57,994 bases of DNA from Silvanigrellales bacterium (lineage in GTDB: Bacteria; Bdellovibrionota_B; Oligoflexia; Silvanigrellales; Silvanigrellaceae). The position numbers and the translations under genes were made by a program. How positions within the stretch are numbered: the stretch's first letter is position 1; every line of letters starts with the position of its first letter. This document shows positions 45,286 through 54,426 of the stretch, in pieces. The stretch spans positions 1 to 57,994 of the forward strand of contig JADCJN010000260.1 of assembly GCA_020247005.1 (NCBI GenBank), written 5' to 3'. Under the pieces are notes generated by a model that was not told the DNA's origin, searched no databases, and saw nothing but the letters and a program-made list of their open reading frames with translations.

Positions 45286-46830
45286 GTGCCTGCTATTCCA
45301 TTCCTCATTCTGGTTTTTCTCTCCGCAACATCCTGCATAAAACGTGAATTCAACGCGAAAGAAAGCAAGGCCACCAAAACAACTTCAACCAAGGAGGTGA
45401 AGTCGGGGGCGCCCCTCGACGTGAACGACGTGTCAATTCTTCTGCCCCCTCCCACGACGTCGGAAGACGCGGACGCATACCTGTGGCTCGAAAAAGACGA
45501 CCTCCTGCCACAGCCGGTTTTCGACGATGTCGTTTCACTTTATGCCTCGAGCGCTTCAACACTTTTTGACGCGCTCAAAAGTGACGAAACCAAGGGAACC
45601 TTGATTCCGGCACGCACGGCTGGCCTTGCGTTTCGAGACCCTGCAGATTCGTCGATTTTCAGCGCCTCATTGGAACGCAAACATTTTTACGTCGCCGGTG
45701 TGCGTTTCGATTTCTGTGCACCGGGGCGACATTTGGTTGCTGCGCCCTCCGACTGCAAACTGCAGGTGCGACTCGTGGCTCACCCTCTCTGGACCAATTT
45801 TTCAACCGACGGCAGCGAGATGCCTGCCAACGCCATGCGTCCCAGTGATGATGCCCTTCATGTTGTTTTTGAGTTTGGCAACACCCGCTCTGAGCGCGAA
45901 GTTTTTTCGAAAGAAGTCGCCGAGCTCGTTGCCGAATTAAAGGAGCAGGCGGCTCCACCAACGGGAGGTGAACCCTTGGGGATTCATCCCGCATTCCGAA
46001 CAACGTCGCCCAAAGACTCGGCCTGGTGGACAGTCACAGCCAAGCCCAAAATGCTGACGCTTCTCAGAAAGGGGCGTCTCGCGCTCGTGGCTGCAAATAT
46101 TCTGGGAAAAGAGACGCGTGGCTGGGGATTTGTGGCAGGGGTTGTCAAAAACGGCCGTTGGATTCCTGTTCTGCAAAAATATGGGAAGGACGGCCCCGAA
46201 GTGGCGATGCAAAGGCAAAGCGTGAGCGTGTCTCCCGAATTTGGACTTATTGAGCCTGTTATTCCCGTGAATCAGCGTCCCAGCTTTGGTCCAATTTTGA
46301 ACGTTGGAGCGGCATTGACGCTCGCGCACCACGAAGGCAAGACACCTCCAGCGACTTCACTTCCCATTCGAGAATGGGATGCCATTCACTCGGTCGTAGA
46401 CACGCGCACGACAGGCCTTTTGCCCGTTCAACAGTTGGATGTTCGACACGTTGATTGCATTTCATGTCACCGCGTCAACGCATACGCGTTTACTGCCCTC
46501 GACATTCCGTCTATCGTACCGATGTGGGCTGAAGAACTCGCACGGATTCCTTCACTGGCAAAAACCGACCTGGGCACACCTTTTTTGGCGCACGAAGTGA
46601 TTAAGAACACGAATTCATGGAATACAAGGGCATTTGGACACCATCACGAACTGCCCTCGGTGTCGCTGCGCACCCTCACAGAATCACTCGAAGCGGCGCA
46701 GCATGGGAACGAAATTTTGGGCCGGACGTCCCGCGTGTGGAAGCAGTGCGACGTGAAAGCAGCCTGGAAGTGTCTGCTGGAAGCGAAGCCACACTGCGTT
46801 TCGACGCATTGCATTCCTCTTGCGCCCTGA
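45286..46830 (+). CDS. Mono-heme lipoprotein, unknown function
   Basis: The 514-residue product has a lipobox LSATSC, a Lys/Thr-rich spacer and one c-type haem site, CISCH (about residue 393), plus further His and Cys (GHHHELP, CVSTHCIP) towards the C-terminus. The rest has no known domain. A single haem suggests electron transfer or a sensor. GTG 45286 has AGAGGT upstream. It follows the HEXXH gene by 21 bases, so the two are co-transcribed. Confidence 0.8.
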   Translation: MPAIPFLILVFLSATSCIKREFNAKESKATKTTSTKEVKSGAPLDVNDVSILLPPPTTSEDADAYLWLEKDDLLPQPVFDDVVSLYASSASTLFDALKSDETKGTLIPARTAGLAFRDPADSSIFSASLERKHFYVAGVRFDFCAPGRHLVAAPSDCKLQVRLVAHPLWTNFSTDGSEMPANAMRPSDDALHVVFEFGNTRSEREVFSKEVAELVAELKEQAAPPTGGEPLGIHPAFRTTSPKDSAWWTVTAKPKMLTLLRKGRLALVAANILGKETRGWGFVAGVVKNGRWIPVLQKYGKDGPEVAMQRQSVSVSPEFGLIEPVIPVNQRPSFGPILNVGAALTLAHHEGKTPPATSLPIREWDAIHSVVDTRTTGLLPVQQLDVRHVDCISCHRVNAYAFTALDIPSIVPMWAEELARIPSLAKTDLGTPFLAHEVIKNTNSWNTRAFGHHHELPSVSLRTLTESLEAAQHGNEILGRTSRVWKQCDVKAAWKCLLEAKPHCVSTHCIPLAP

Positions 46831-46843
46831 ACCCAAAGGGATT

Positions 46844-46857
46844 GCGGCCAAGGCCGC
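46844..46857. terminator. Weak hairpin between convergent genes
   Basis: GCGGCC AA GGCCGC lies after the mono-heme lipoprotein stop. The stem is short once a real loop is allowed, and only GCTTTACCTT follows. Only a possible terminator. Confidence 0.25.
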
Positions 46858-46860
46858 GCT

Positions 46861-47211
46861 TTACCTTCCTGGGCTAAAAACCAGGCCGACTATCCAGCTC
46901 AAAACACTGAGCGCGAGCGAGCCTGCAAGCGCGCTCCAAAAACCATGGGTGAGACGGAAACCAGGCACGAGGGCCGCTGCGAGAGCGAACATGGCCGCGT
47001 TCAATACGAACAGAAAAAGCCCCAGCGTCACAAGGGTGAGTGGCAACGTGAGCAGAGTGAGCACGGGCTTGAGAAAGGCATTCAACGCCCCGAAAACGAG
47101 CGCGGCAAGAAGGGCCACTCCAAAGCTGTCCACGCGGACACCGAATGGCAGCTTGGAAATGACAATAAAAAGAAGGGCTGTGAGCAGCCAGTTGAGCAAC
47201 AAAGCGAGCAT
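46861..47211 (-). CDS. Small membrane protein of the phage-holin-4 superfamily (YvlD-like)
   Basis: The 116-residue product has four hydrophobic segments and family features FGVALLAALVFGALNAFLKPVLTLLTLPLTLVTLGLF and an Asn-Ala pair in FVLNAAMFALAAALVPGF. The family is widespread, membrane-located and without clear function; the holin name is by similarity only. It is convergent with the mono-heme lipoprotein gene. Confidence 0.88.
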   Translation of the reverse strand: MLALLLNWLLTALLFIVISKLPFGVRVDSFGVALLAALVFGALNAFLKPVLTLLTLPLTLVTLGLFLFVLNAAMFALAAALVPGFRLTHGFWSALAGSLALSVLSWIVGLVFSPGR

Positions 47212-47310
47212 GCGATTTTTCCTTCGGAGTGGGCCTTTACATTGGCAAGGCGCTCCGTCAGAAAACGACAGTCCACAAAAAGGCGCAAGCCCTAGCCGTC
47301 GAGGTTCCTG

Positions 47311-49152
47311 ATGCTCACCTCTTTTTCCCGAAGGTTCGCCTGCAGCGCAATTGCCGCCCTCGCTTTAGCAACACTGTCGACGGCCACCCTTGGCTGCGGT
47401 GTTGCCCAGCAGCCAAGGAACGCGTCTCATTCTGAGATTGAGACAGTTGAGATTCCTGTGACCAAAGTCAAAGACCAGCGCCGCGTCGGGTTCTGCTGGA
47501 GTTATGCGTTGGCCGCTTTCGTCGAGAGCCTGCACCTTGCCCGCACCGACAAAACGGTGAATGTCAGCGAGGAGGCTCTGGGCTTTTATCGCATGGCCGA
47601 GCACCTCCATTACCTTTCGAAGGAATTTCAGGGCGCCGACCTGGAAGAGGCCATAAATGCCGAAATTCTAGATGGCTACTGGGCCATTCAACCCACAAAC
47701 CCTTACCTGGACGCCTTCCGGCTGGTGAAAAAGTACGGTCTCGTGCCCGATGCCGTGTGGAGCTACAAGTTTGGAGGCCCTGGCGACGTCTCGGGCGACG
47801 ATAAATTAGCCGCCATCCGAAAAGCCATGGTGAAGCTCGTCAAAGGCCGCACCCGAGGCACAACAACTCTCGATGAGATTATGTCCAAGGCCCTGGTGGC
47901 CTCAGGAGGGTACCCAAGCAAGCCACCCGTGAGCTTTGATTGGGAGGGCAACACCACTTCGGCAAAAGAGTGGGCCCGCACGACTCTCAGATTCGACCCC
48001 GACGCCTATGCGCTGATGGCGGGCACTTCCACCGATGACTTCGCTCCGTTGGTGAAAGCTCTGAAACGCGCGCTCGCGCGCGGCATTCCGGTCATTACGA
48101 GCTTCGACGTCTACGACTCTTTTGTGGACGTCGGCGACCTGAAGGCCACGGGCGTCGACCCCGCGGACGATCGTTTTCAAGCGTCAAGCCGGCATATGGT
48201 TCTTGTCACCGACTTCGCGAACACGGGAGGACGGCCGGGCGGCATGTCGAAGGAACAGATTGCCGCGGAAGTCGCACGACCCGCGAGCGACCTTGACTTC
48301 ATTGTTTTCAAGAATAGCTGGGGCTACGCAACCTGGAGTTCAAGCAGCCGCCGCATGGTGGAACCCGGCATGTACACGCTCGACAAAGGTTACCTTCGAG
48401 GAAACCTTCGCAACGGCGTTTTTGAAATCATTGTTCCAAAAGACATCGCTGACAACCCCGACGCCGCCATTGTGGTGAATGAAGAAGTCACTGGAAGCGA
48501 TGAAATTACTGAACGTGAATTCGCGCGTACCCCATTCTTTGGCGTCACGGCCTCGGAACTCAATTGCCGCGCAGCCCCGGGCATTGACCAAAGCATTCTG
48601 AGCGTGCTCGCACCCCAAGATGTCGTGTTCGCAAGAGGCTTCGAAAAAGACTCTCTTGGACAGCAGTGGATGAACGTGAAAGTGGGTAGCAGCGACGACA
48701 CAACGGAAACATCTTGTTACGTGCGCGCGCTGAAAATCTACATGAACAACCGAAGACTCGGCACCATTCGCTGCCCTGAAGGCTACGGCCTCCATGTGGT
48801 GGGACGGGAAGGGGGACGCTACTGCATGAAAGGAGAAACCCAGGTGCTTGGGCCCTTTCCGCAAGACATGGTGGACAAGTGCATTGCCTGGGGCGGCGGC
48901 GAAGACATCTGCCGGAACGGGAAAACCTGGGGCAAAAAGCTCGCGCTTGCGGCGCGCGGGAACGGGCTCTGTCCCGCGGGGAGCTGGTACGATTTCGACG
49001 TCGACTACTGCTCCGATGGCGTCAACGTCTACGGCCCTTTCCCAGACGTGCTTGTCCAGCGTTGCATTGCGTTCACCGGAGACCAAGCCGTTTGCCTGTC
49101 GGGCCGCTGGAGCCAAAGGGTGTTGTTCTTCCTGCAGCGCAGCGAGAACTGA
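47311..49152 (+). CDS. Papain-like cysteine protease lipoprotein with SH3 and Cys repeats
   Basis: The 613-residue product has a lipobox ATLGC (Cys 29). The papain-fold core has the oxyanion Gln 56 and catalytic Cys 62 six residues apart (DQRRVGFCWSYALAAF), the spacing of papain (Q19, C25); RHMVLVTDF gives the His and FKNSWGYATW the Asn. After the protease comes an SH3-like segment (LNCRAAPGIDQSILSVLAP, about 415-475), then two Cys repeats: GPFPQDMVDKCIAWGGGEDIC and GPFPDVLVQRCIAFTGDQAVC, each followed by G-x-x-W or GRW. The repeats resemble the 19899-21272 lipoprotein. It may be an extracellular or surface protease. ATG 47311 is used; no strong ribosome site is seen. Confidence 0.9.
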   Translation: MLTSFSRRFACSAIAALALATLSTATLGCGVAQQPRNASHSEIETVEIPVTKVKDQRRVGFCWSYALAAFVESLHLARTDKTVNVSEEALGFYRMAEHLHYLSKEFQGADLEEAINAEILDGYWAIQPTNPYLDAFRLVKKYGLVPDAVWSYKFGGPGDVSGDDKLAAIRKAMVKLVKGRTRGTTTLDEIMSKALVASGGYPSKPPVSFDWEGNTTSAKEWARTTLRFDPDAYALMAGTSTDDFAPLVKALKRALARGIPVITSFDVYDSFVDVGDLKATGVDPADDRFQASSRHMVLVTDFANTGGRPGGMSKEQIAAEVARPASDLDFIVFKNSWGYATWSSSSRRMVEPGMYTLDKGYLRGNLRNGVFEIIVPKDIADNPDAAIVVNEEVTGSDEITEREFARTPFFGVTASELNCRAAPGIDQSILSVLAPQDVVFARGFEKDSLGQQWMNVKVGSSDDTTETSCYVRALKIYMNNRRLGTIRCPEGYGLHVVGREGGRYCMKGETQVLGPFPQDMVDKCIAWGGGEDICRNGKTWGKKLALAARGNGLCPAGSWYDFDVDYCSDGVNVYGPFPDVLVQRCIAFTGDQAVCLSGRWSQRVLFFLQRSEN

Positions 49153-49154
49153 AT

Positions 49155-50243
49155 TTAGCGGGCAACGAATCGAAGCAACGTGTGGCTCCAACCAAGGTCG
49201 TCCCAGGACTTTTCGAGAACAAGACCCGCGCGGCCGGCCAAAACGATGAGGTCCACCGCTTTGTACATGCGGCTGTCTCCGTTTGCGACGGCGGTGAAAT
49301 AGGGAGACGTGTTGATCAGGCAGTAGGAAGCGACGTCGTACTTCTGTCTGTCCCAGAAGGTGTCCAGCACGTAAACCGCACCATTTTGCGCAAGACCTTC
49401 TTTCGCACGGGCCAAAATGGACTCGACTTGAGGTTCTGAAAAGCAACACAAGAACTGACTCATCCAGAACGCATCGACACCGGAAGGCAGAGGTGCACCG
49501 GCATCGAGAAGATTACACGGGTGGTATGAGGCCCGCGGGGCCAATACGCCTTCGTGGACCGACGTCAGACTTTCGCGCGCAAGCTCGAGCTGTTGGGGAA
49601 GGTCGACCAGAGTCATGCGTGCGCCCGTATTGCGCGACAAGAAAGCTTGCGCGAAGCGACCGGTGTTTGCACCCACATCTGCGAGGTGTCCAATGCCTTG
49701 AGACGAGAGAATTTCGAGTGCCGCCGGAAATGCGGAATCAGAATAGAAATGATCGAAAGCAAACCAACTCGACCGCGCTGGCTCGGGAAGACTCGAAAGG
49801 CCTTCATACACCGTCTTCCAGTTTCCAAGCTCCGGCAGCCCCGCCGGCCGCCCTTCTCGCAAGGCCGCGGGAAGGTGATCGAGCGCGCGGTAACAAACGT
49901 CCGCAACGAAGTCCATGTTCACTCGCGTGAGGTCGTCTTTTTCCAGGAACCATCCTGTTTTTGTCGCCACATAGCGTCCTTCGACAACAGCGATGACTTC
50001 CGCGGAAAGGGCCGTTTCCAAGAGCACCGTCAGGGCGTAAGGCGAAAGACCCGTACCCACTCGAAGCGATTCAAAGTCGACGCCTTTTTCTCGCCTTTCA
50101 ACAATGCGGGCGAGCACTCCCTCTCGGCGCAAAGCCAGAACGCACTGGAACACGACGGGAGCGAACGCGATGCGCTGAGCTTCGAAACGGGCATCGAACG
50201 CACTTTTTTCGGCACGCTCAAACGTCTTGTTGCCGGGATCCAT
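49155..50243 (-). CDS. SAM-dependent O-methyltransferase (aryl polyene cluster)
   Basis: The 362-residue product has an N-terminal winged-helix dimerisation region (VVFQCVLALRREGVLARI) and a Rossmann fold (LADVGANTGRFAQAFL, TLVDLPQQLELARE, DAFWMSQFLCCFSE), which are the O-methyltransferase family marks. In aryl polyene clusters such enzymes methylate the aryl ring. Its start overlaps the ligase end by 26 bases (50218-50243). It is the last gene of the run. Confidence 0.9.
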   Translation of the reverse strand: MDPGNKTFERAEKSAFDARFEAQRIAFAPVVFQCVLALRREGVLARIVERREKGVDFESLRVGTGLSPYALTVLLETALSAEVIAVVEGRYVATKTGWFLEKDDLTRVNMDFVADVCYRALDHLPAALREGRPAGLPELGNWKTVYEGLSSLPEPARSSWFAFDHFYSDSAFPAALEILSSQGIGHLADVGANTGRFAQAFLSRNTGARMTLVDLPQQLELARESLTSVHEGVLAPRASYHPCNLLDAGAPLPSGVDAFWMSQFLCCFSEPQVESILARAKEGLAQNGAVYVLDTFWDRQKYDVASYCLINTSPYFTAVANGDSRMYKAVDLIVLAGRAGLVLEKSWDDLGWSHTLLRFVAR

Positions 50244-51486
50244 GATTCACCTCGCGAGTAAGGGCGTGAAGAGTGACTTTTCCGAGGGCGTCAACAGGAA
50301 ACGAATCCAGGACGTGAATCTCTTGGGGAAAAGGAACGGTACCGTGCAAAGTGGCGCCTGAGGCATGCCATGCACGGCGAAGGTCTGAAAGGGAACGTGG
50401 ATTTTCTAAAAAAGCGACAAGCACACCTCCTTTAGGGTGCGACGCATCGTCTTGAAAACTGCAAATGCAACGCGTTGCGCCCGAAAGAGCCACTAAACGC
50501 GACTCAATTTCCGCGAGGGAAAAACGACGGCCGCTGTATTTGAAGACTCTGTCGGAGCGACCCAAATGAAAAAATGTTCCGCCAGGACCCGGCGCCATGG
50601 CGTCGTCGAGCAACAAGACGCTTCCTGAGGGGAATAGAAACGGGGAACGGAGTTCCCATTTTTCATTTTGGTTCGGAACATGAGGACTGACTGCGCGAGT
50701 ATTCAAGTGCACACCAGGCAGGAGCTCAAAGGCGTGAGTTTCGACTGCCACAGGCGAAACTCCGATGCCGCCAGATTCCGTGCTCCCCAAAATTTCAAAC
50801 GCTTGATTGCCAGGGTGTTCCTTGAAGAGCGTGCGCAAAGCCTCTCGGCGTGCCAGGCCTAAGGGAGCACCCGAAAAAAGGAGCACCCCTTGGACACGGC
50901 CTGCGCGCAAAAGCTCTTCCACATATGGGAAGAGCGAGGGCACCGCGACAAGGACACTGGAAACGGGCACGCGCTCGACGGGCGTCCCCGGTTCCACCGC
51001 ACACACGGGCATGTCGGCAAGTGCGGGCGCGAGTCCGGCGAAGAGGAAGCCAAACAGGTGACACGGAGGCACGAGCGCAGTCACAACACGCCCTGGCTGT
51101 GTGTAGAAACGAGAAGCAAGCACGCCTGCCTCCGCAAGAAGGCACTCCGCCGACTTCCAAACCACACGGGCCTCGCCGGTAGAGCCGGAGGTGAGGAAGC
51201 CCACAACCGATTGGGGCGGCATCCCTTTTTCGACGTGGCCGGGCGAAGGAGGCACAGTGGCCCCTGAAGGGCGCGCCGTGGTTTTTTCGCGCTGGTGAGG
51301 GGCTGCCATGAGAGGAACCTCACCGACTCTTTGACACTCGGCAAAAGCCTCAAAAAATGTGGGCGCATGCGCACAGGCCAGGGCCCTCAAAAAAACTCGC
51401 GGATCACACTCAACCTCGACGTTCCACCGAAAAAGCGTTTTGTCGGTGGCGACGGTTTCAGGGTGAACACGAGGAGAAGGGAGCAT
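50218..51486 (-). CDS. AMP-dependent acyl ligase (aryl polyene cluster)
   Basis: The 422-residue product is an ANL-type ligase, shorter than the usual 500-550. P-loop is TSGSTGEARVVW, where the usual Lys is absent (Arg instead); GSTESGG, GRSDRVFKYSGRRFSLAEIE and the C-terminal Lys in DALGKVT are present. It would activate cinnamic/coumaric acid and load it on an acyl carrier protein. ATG 51486 overlaps the upstream stop (TAATG). Confidence 0.9.
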   Translation of the reverse strand: MLPSPRVHPETVATDKTLFRWNVEVECDPRVFLRALACAHAPTFFEAFAECQRVGEVPLMAAPHQREKTTARPSGATVPPSPGHVEKGMPPQSVVGFLTSGSTGEARVVWKSAECLLAEAGVLASRFYTQPGRVVTALVPPCHLFGFLFAGLAPALADMPVCAVEPGTPVERVPVSSVLVAVPSLFPYVEELLRAGRVQGVLLFSGAPLGLARREALRTLFKEHPGNQAFEILGSTESGGIGVSPVAVETHAFELLPGVHLNTRAVSPHVPNQNEKWELRSPFLFPSGSVLLLDDAMAPGPGGTFFHLGRSDRVFKYSGRRFSLAEIESRLVALSGATRCICSFQDDASHPKGGVLVAFLENPRSLSDLRRAWHASGATLHGTVPFPQEIHVLDSFPVDALGKVTLHALTREVNHGSRQQDV

Positions 51487-52085
51487 TATAAAGACTCCCG
51501 CGAAGCGCCGCAGTCAACAGAACTTGTTTCGACTCGAATTTCGGAAGCTTCACCCCGCTTCGGAAAGACTGTGATAAATTTTGGGAAAGCACAGTCAGGC
51601 TCCCCAGAAGAAGCGGCACCCGAAAGAGTCGCACGGTAGAAGAAGGAGTCTGTTTCTGCCGAGAAGGGCGCAAAGTGAATTTCGCGCTTCAGCGCTTCGT
51701 CCACGTTTTCCCATTTCGCTTCTCCATAAAGATTGTCGAGAAGCACCATGAGCTTAGAGGGAAGCTCGTTTCCACGCAGACCATCGGGCTCGGGCACCAA
51801 CCACAGAGCGCGGGTTCCTTCCACGTCTTTGTCTACGGTCACGAAGGGAACAAGAAAAACTGGGTCGAGAAGAACGACTCGTGTCGCCAGTGGCGAACGC
51901 CGCAACACTGCCACGAAAGTTTCGAGGCGTCCCGCCTTTGCGTCCGTGCCCTGTATTTGAACACTGACAACTTGCTGCGCCGTGAACGTTTCCGGAAACG
52001 TGAAAGAGGAAGGCGTGCGAGAGACACAACCAGACAGCATGCCGAAGGCGACAAACCCTGCTTTCAAAACAGCACGCTTTTTCAT
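51486..52085 (-). CDS. DUF3261-type lipoprotein (aryl polyene cluster)
   Basis: The 199-residue product has a lipobox MLSGC and strand-rich body (VVSVQIQGTDAK, TRVVLLDPVFLVPFVTVD, GAASSGEPDCAFPKFITVFP). Position between the MMPL exporter and the ligase and the length fit the DUF3261 lipoprotein of aryl polyene clusters, thought to help outer-membrane transfer. Its ATG overlaps the exporter stop. Confidence 0.82.
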   Translation of the reverse strand: MKKRAVLKAGFVAFGMLSGCVSRTPSSFTFPETFTAQQVVSVQIQGTDAKAGRLETFVAVLRRSPLATRVVLLDPVFLVPFVTVDKDVEGTRALWLVPEPDGLRGNELPSKLMVLLDNLYGEAKWENVDEALKREIHFAPFSAETDSFFYRATLSGAASSGEPDCAFPKFITVFPKRGEASEIRVETSSVDCGASRESL

Positions 52086-54367
52086 GACAGCACGCTTACC
52101 TCTCCCTCGGCCGTGGCCACGGCTGGAGTCGCGGCGGGCTCGAGACGGACGCGGATGAAAAGTGCGAACGCGAGAGACATTCCTGCCCCCAAAGAGACTA
52201 CCATGCCGAGGTCCCGCAACACAGGATGCCGCGCAGCGACAAGTGCTCCAAAGGCGGCTAGCGTCGAAAGCCCCGTGAGGAGCACCCGGGAAAGCTCGGG
52301 TGTGGCGTAACGCGAGCTCAGGGCCACGGAACTGTAGTCGACACCCACCGCTATGACGAGAGAGAACGCCAGCATGTGGATGACGTTGAGCGGCTCACCA
52401 CGCATTCCCAACCAAAGACACACGACGGCTCCGGAAAGCACAACGGGCAGGAAGATGTAGACAAGGGCTCTCCACGAACGGTGCAGGGAATAAAGATACA
52501 ACGCCATGGCACCCAATCCGGCGAGAAAGAGCCAGGCGAGTTCGCGAGAAAATCCGGTGAGAATGGCATCGTAGAAAGGCTCGGCTTCAAGCCCCCACAC
52601 GCGCTTTCCGGGCCCGCCCTCCTTCTTCTCGGAGTCCGACGGCTCGCCGGAAAAAGAGTCAGAAGCAGAGGCAGAGACGATGGCGAAGAACGCCCCACTG
52701 GGCGCACGTGCGCACAAACGCAAGGGCGAGAAGCCTTCCAGCGCTTCGCAAAAGGCTGCAGGCGACTGAGGGGCGGTGTTTGCGTAACTTGCCTGAAACC
52801 CCGCAGCGTCGAGCCCAAGATCAACGCCCTGCGTGCGCAGCGTTTGGGTGAGCTTCAAGACAGCGCGCGAGCCTTCCTGCGAGAGAAATTCCGCGTTTGT
52901 TTTTTGTGTTTCAAAGTCGGCATAAACAGCCCACGGCGAGCGCGCGGAGAGCTTGCCTGCCTGGCGCCACGATGCGAGCAAAGAAGGCGTGGCTTGTGCG
53001 CCAGTCACGTCGGGTGCTTCGGAAAGCTCAAGGGCAAAGGGGCGCCCCCCCGCAAGCCCGTCGGCTTTCGAAGTAAAGTGTGCAATGTCGGATTCAAGCT
53101 TCGTAGAAAACGATCGAAACTCTCGGATGCGGGTGCCAATTCCTGGAAATCCGCCGACCACCACAGCAACCACGCAGGCCGCACTGAGAACGAGAAGAAG
53201 GGGCATGCGCACTTGAATGCTCCACTTTTCGAACAACCAACCGGCCTCGCGGAAACTGAGACGCGCGAGCGTCTTTCGAAACACCCAGAGAAACGCGAGA
53301 AAGCCTGTCATACCGCCAAGCGACAGCAGTGCGATTTGGCGCACCAGACTCGATGACCCCACGAGCAACACGAGGAACCCAAGGAAAGTGGTGCCCATGG
53401 CCGACAGGAGCCCAAGCTTTTTGTCACGGGTGGCATTGGCATCGACTCCCGCCAAATGAACAAGAGACTCGTTGTTGAATGAAAGAAACGTAGTGGTGAA
53501 TGCCAATGCGACGCCGTACAAACCTTGGAAAAACAAGGTTCCAAAAAAAAGACCCCAGGCATACGATACAATGTTGCCCGCGAGCGTGAAAAAGAGAAAC
53601 CGCCTGTCGCGGACAAAAAACAAATACAGAAGGAGGTTGAGGGGAAGCCCGAGGAGTGTGCAGACAAGAATGTCTCGACGAACAATGGCGTAGTTTTCAT
53701 AGGCAAAGAAATCTTCGCCAATGAAATGGGCTCCATTTGTTTTGGAAAGAGCATCATGGACGCGGGCGATTTTCTCGAAATCCAGAGGACGTGGGCTTAA
53801 GTATGCGCGCACTTCGGAGTTGCCAGAGGGGCCGTCTTGAGACGCACTCAGCTTTGAAGAAGGCGACTCTGCTGTGCCCCAAAATGCTTGAAGTGTGAGG
53901 GGCAGGAGCCCCAACGGATCGCTCTTGGCAAGGTCTCCAAAAGCTTCTCCGCCCGGCAAAAGAAGTGTGGAGAGAATCTCCTCGGCACGAAAGGCAAGAG
54001 CGTCGTCGGACACAACTCGGGCCAAAGTGTGCTGAGGAAGATGCAATGCGAGGTTGCGTGCCGCATCTGCCATCGCTTGAGGTTCTTGCGGCAAAGCCAC
54101 CAAAGATATGGGCTTGAAGCCCTCTTGCGCAAGCAAGGCGCTGACGTGAACACGGTCTTCGTCTGAAACTTTGGCAAGGTCGAGGAAGATCTTTCCCCGA
54201 AACAAGCCACTGCCGTGGAAGCGCTCAAAAACCGCAGCCAGGTCGGCGTCGCCTGCTTTCAAAGACGAAACGAGATCGTTTTCAAGGAACAGGCGTTCTC
54301 GGGCGTAAAAAAAGGCTCCAAGGGTCAAAACCACGAAGAGCACGACGGACGAAAAGCGGAGCTTCAC
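52082..54367 (-). CDS. MMPL/RND-family lipid exporter (aryl polyene cluster)
   Basis: The 761-residue inner-membrane protein has two repeats of one helix, a large periplasmic loop and five helices. Helix runs are at about 225-375 and 620-745. It includes VGVDYSSVALSSRYATPE, the helix-rich signature of MMPL transporters, and GVDANATRDKKLG in the first half. It would move the aryl polyene lipid across the inner membrane towards the LolA-like carrier. The start at ATG 54367 follows the LolA gene by about 60 bases. Confidence 0.92.
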   Translation of the reverse strand: MKLRFSSVVLFVVLTLGAFFYARERLFLENDLVSSLKAGDADLAAVFERFHGSGLFRGKIFLDLAKVSDEDRVHVSALLAQEGFKPISLVALPQEPQAMADAARNLALHLPQHTLARVVSDDALAFRAEEILSTLLLPGGEAFGDLAKSDPLGLLPLTLQAFWGTAESPSSKLSASQDGPSGNSEVRAYLSPRPLDFEKIARVHDALSKTNGAHFIGEDFFAYENYAIVRRDILVCTLLGLPLNLLLYLFFVRDRRFLFFTLAGNIVSYAWGLFFGTLFFQGLYGVALAFTTTFLSFNNESLVHLAGVDANATRDKKLGLLSAMGTTFLGFLVLLVGSSSLVRQIALLSLGGMTGFLAFLWVFRKTLARLSFREAGWLFEKWSIQVRMPLLLVLSAACVVAVVVGGFPGIGTRIREFRSFSTKLESDIAHFTSKADGLAGGRPFALELSEAPDVTGAQATPSLLASWRQAGKLSARSPWAVYADFETQKTNAEFLSQEGSRAVLKLTQTLRTQGVDLGLDAAGFQASYANTAPQSPAAFCEALEGFSPLRLCARAPSGAFFAIVSASASDSFSGEPSDSEKKEGGPGKRVWGLEAEPFYDAILTGFSRELAWLFLAGLGAMALYLYSLHRSWRALVYIFLPVVLSGAVVCLWLGMRGEPLNVIHMLAFSLVIAVGVDYSSVALSSRYATPELSRVLLTGLSTLAAFGALVAARHPVLRDLGMVVSLGAGMSLAFALFIRVRLEPAATPAVATAEGEVSVLS

Positions 54368-54426
54368 AGCGGACCCTCGAGCGAATGACTCCGCGGAGGG
54401 GGCGCGCGGACGCGGGGCGCGCCGAG

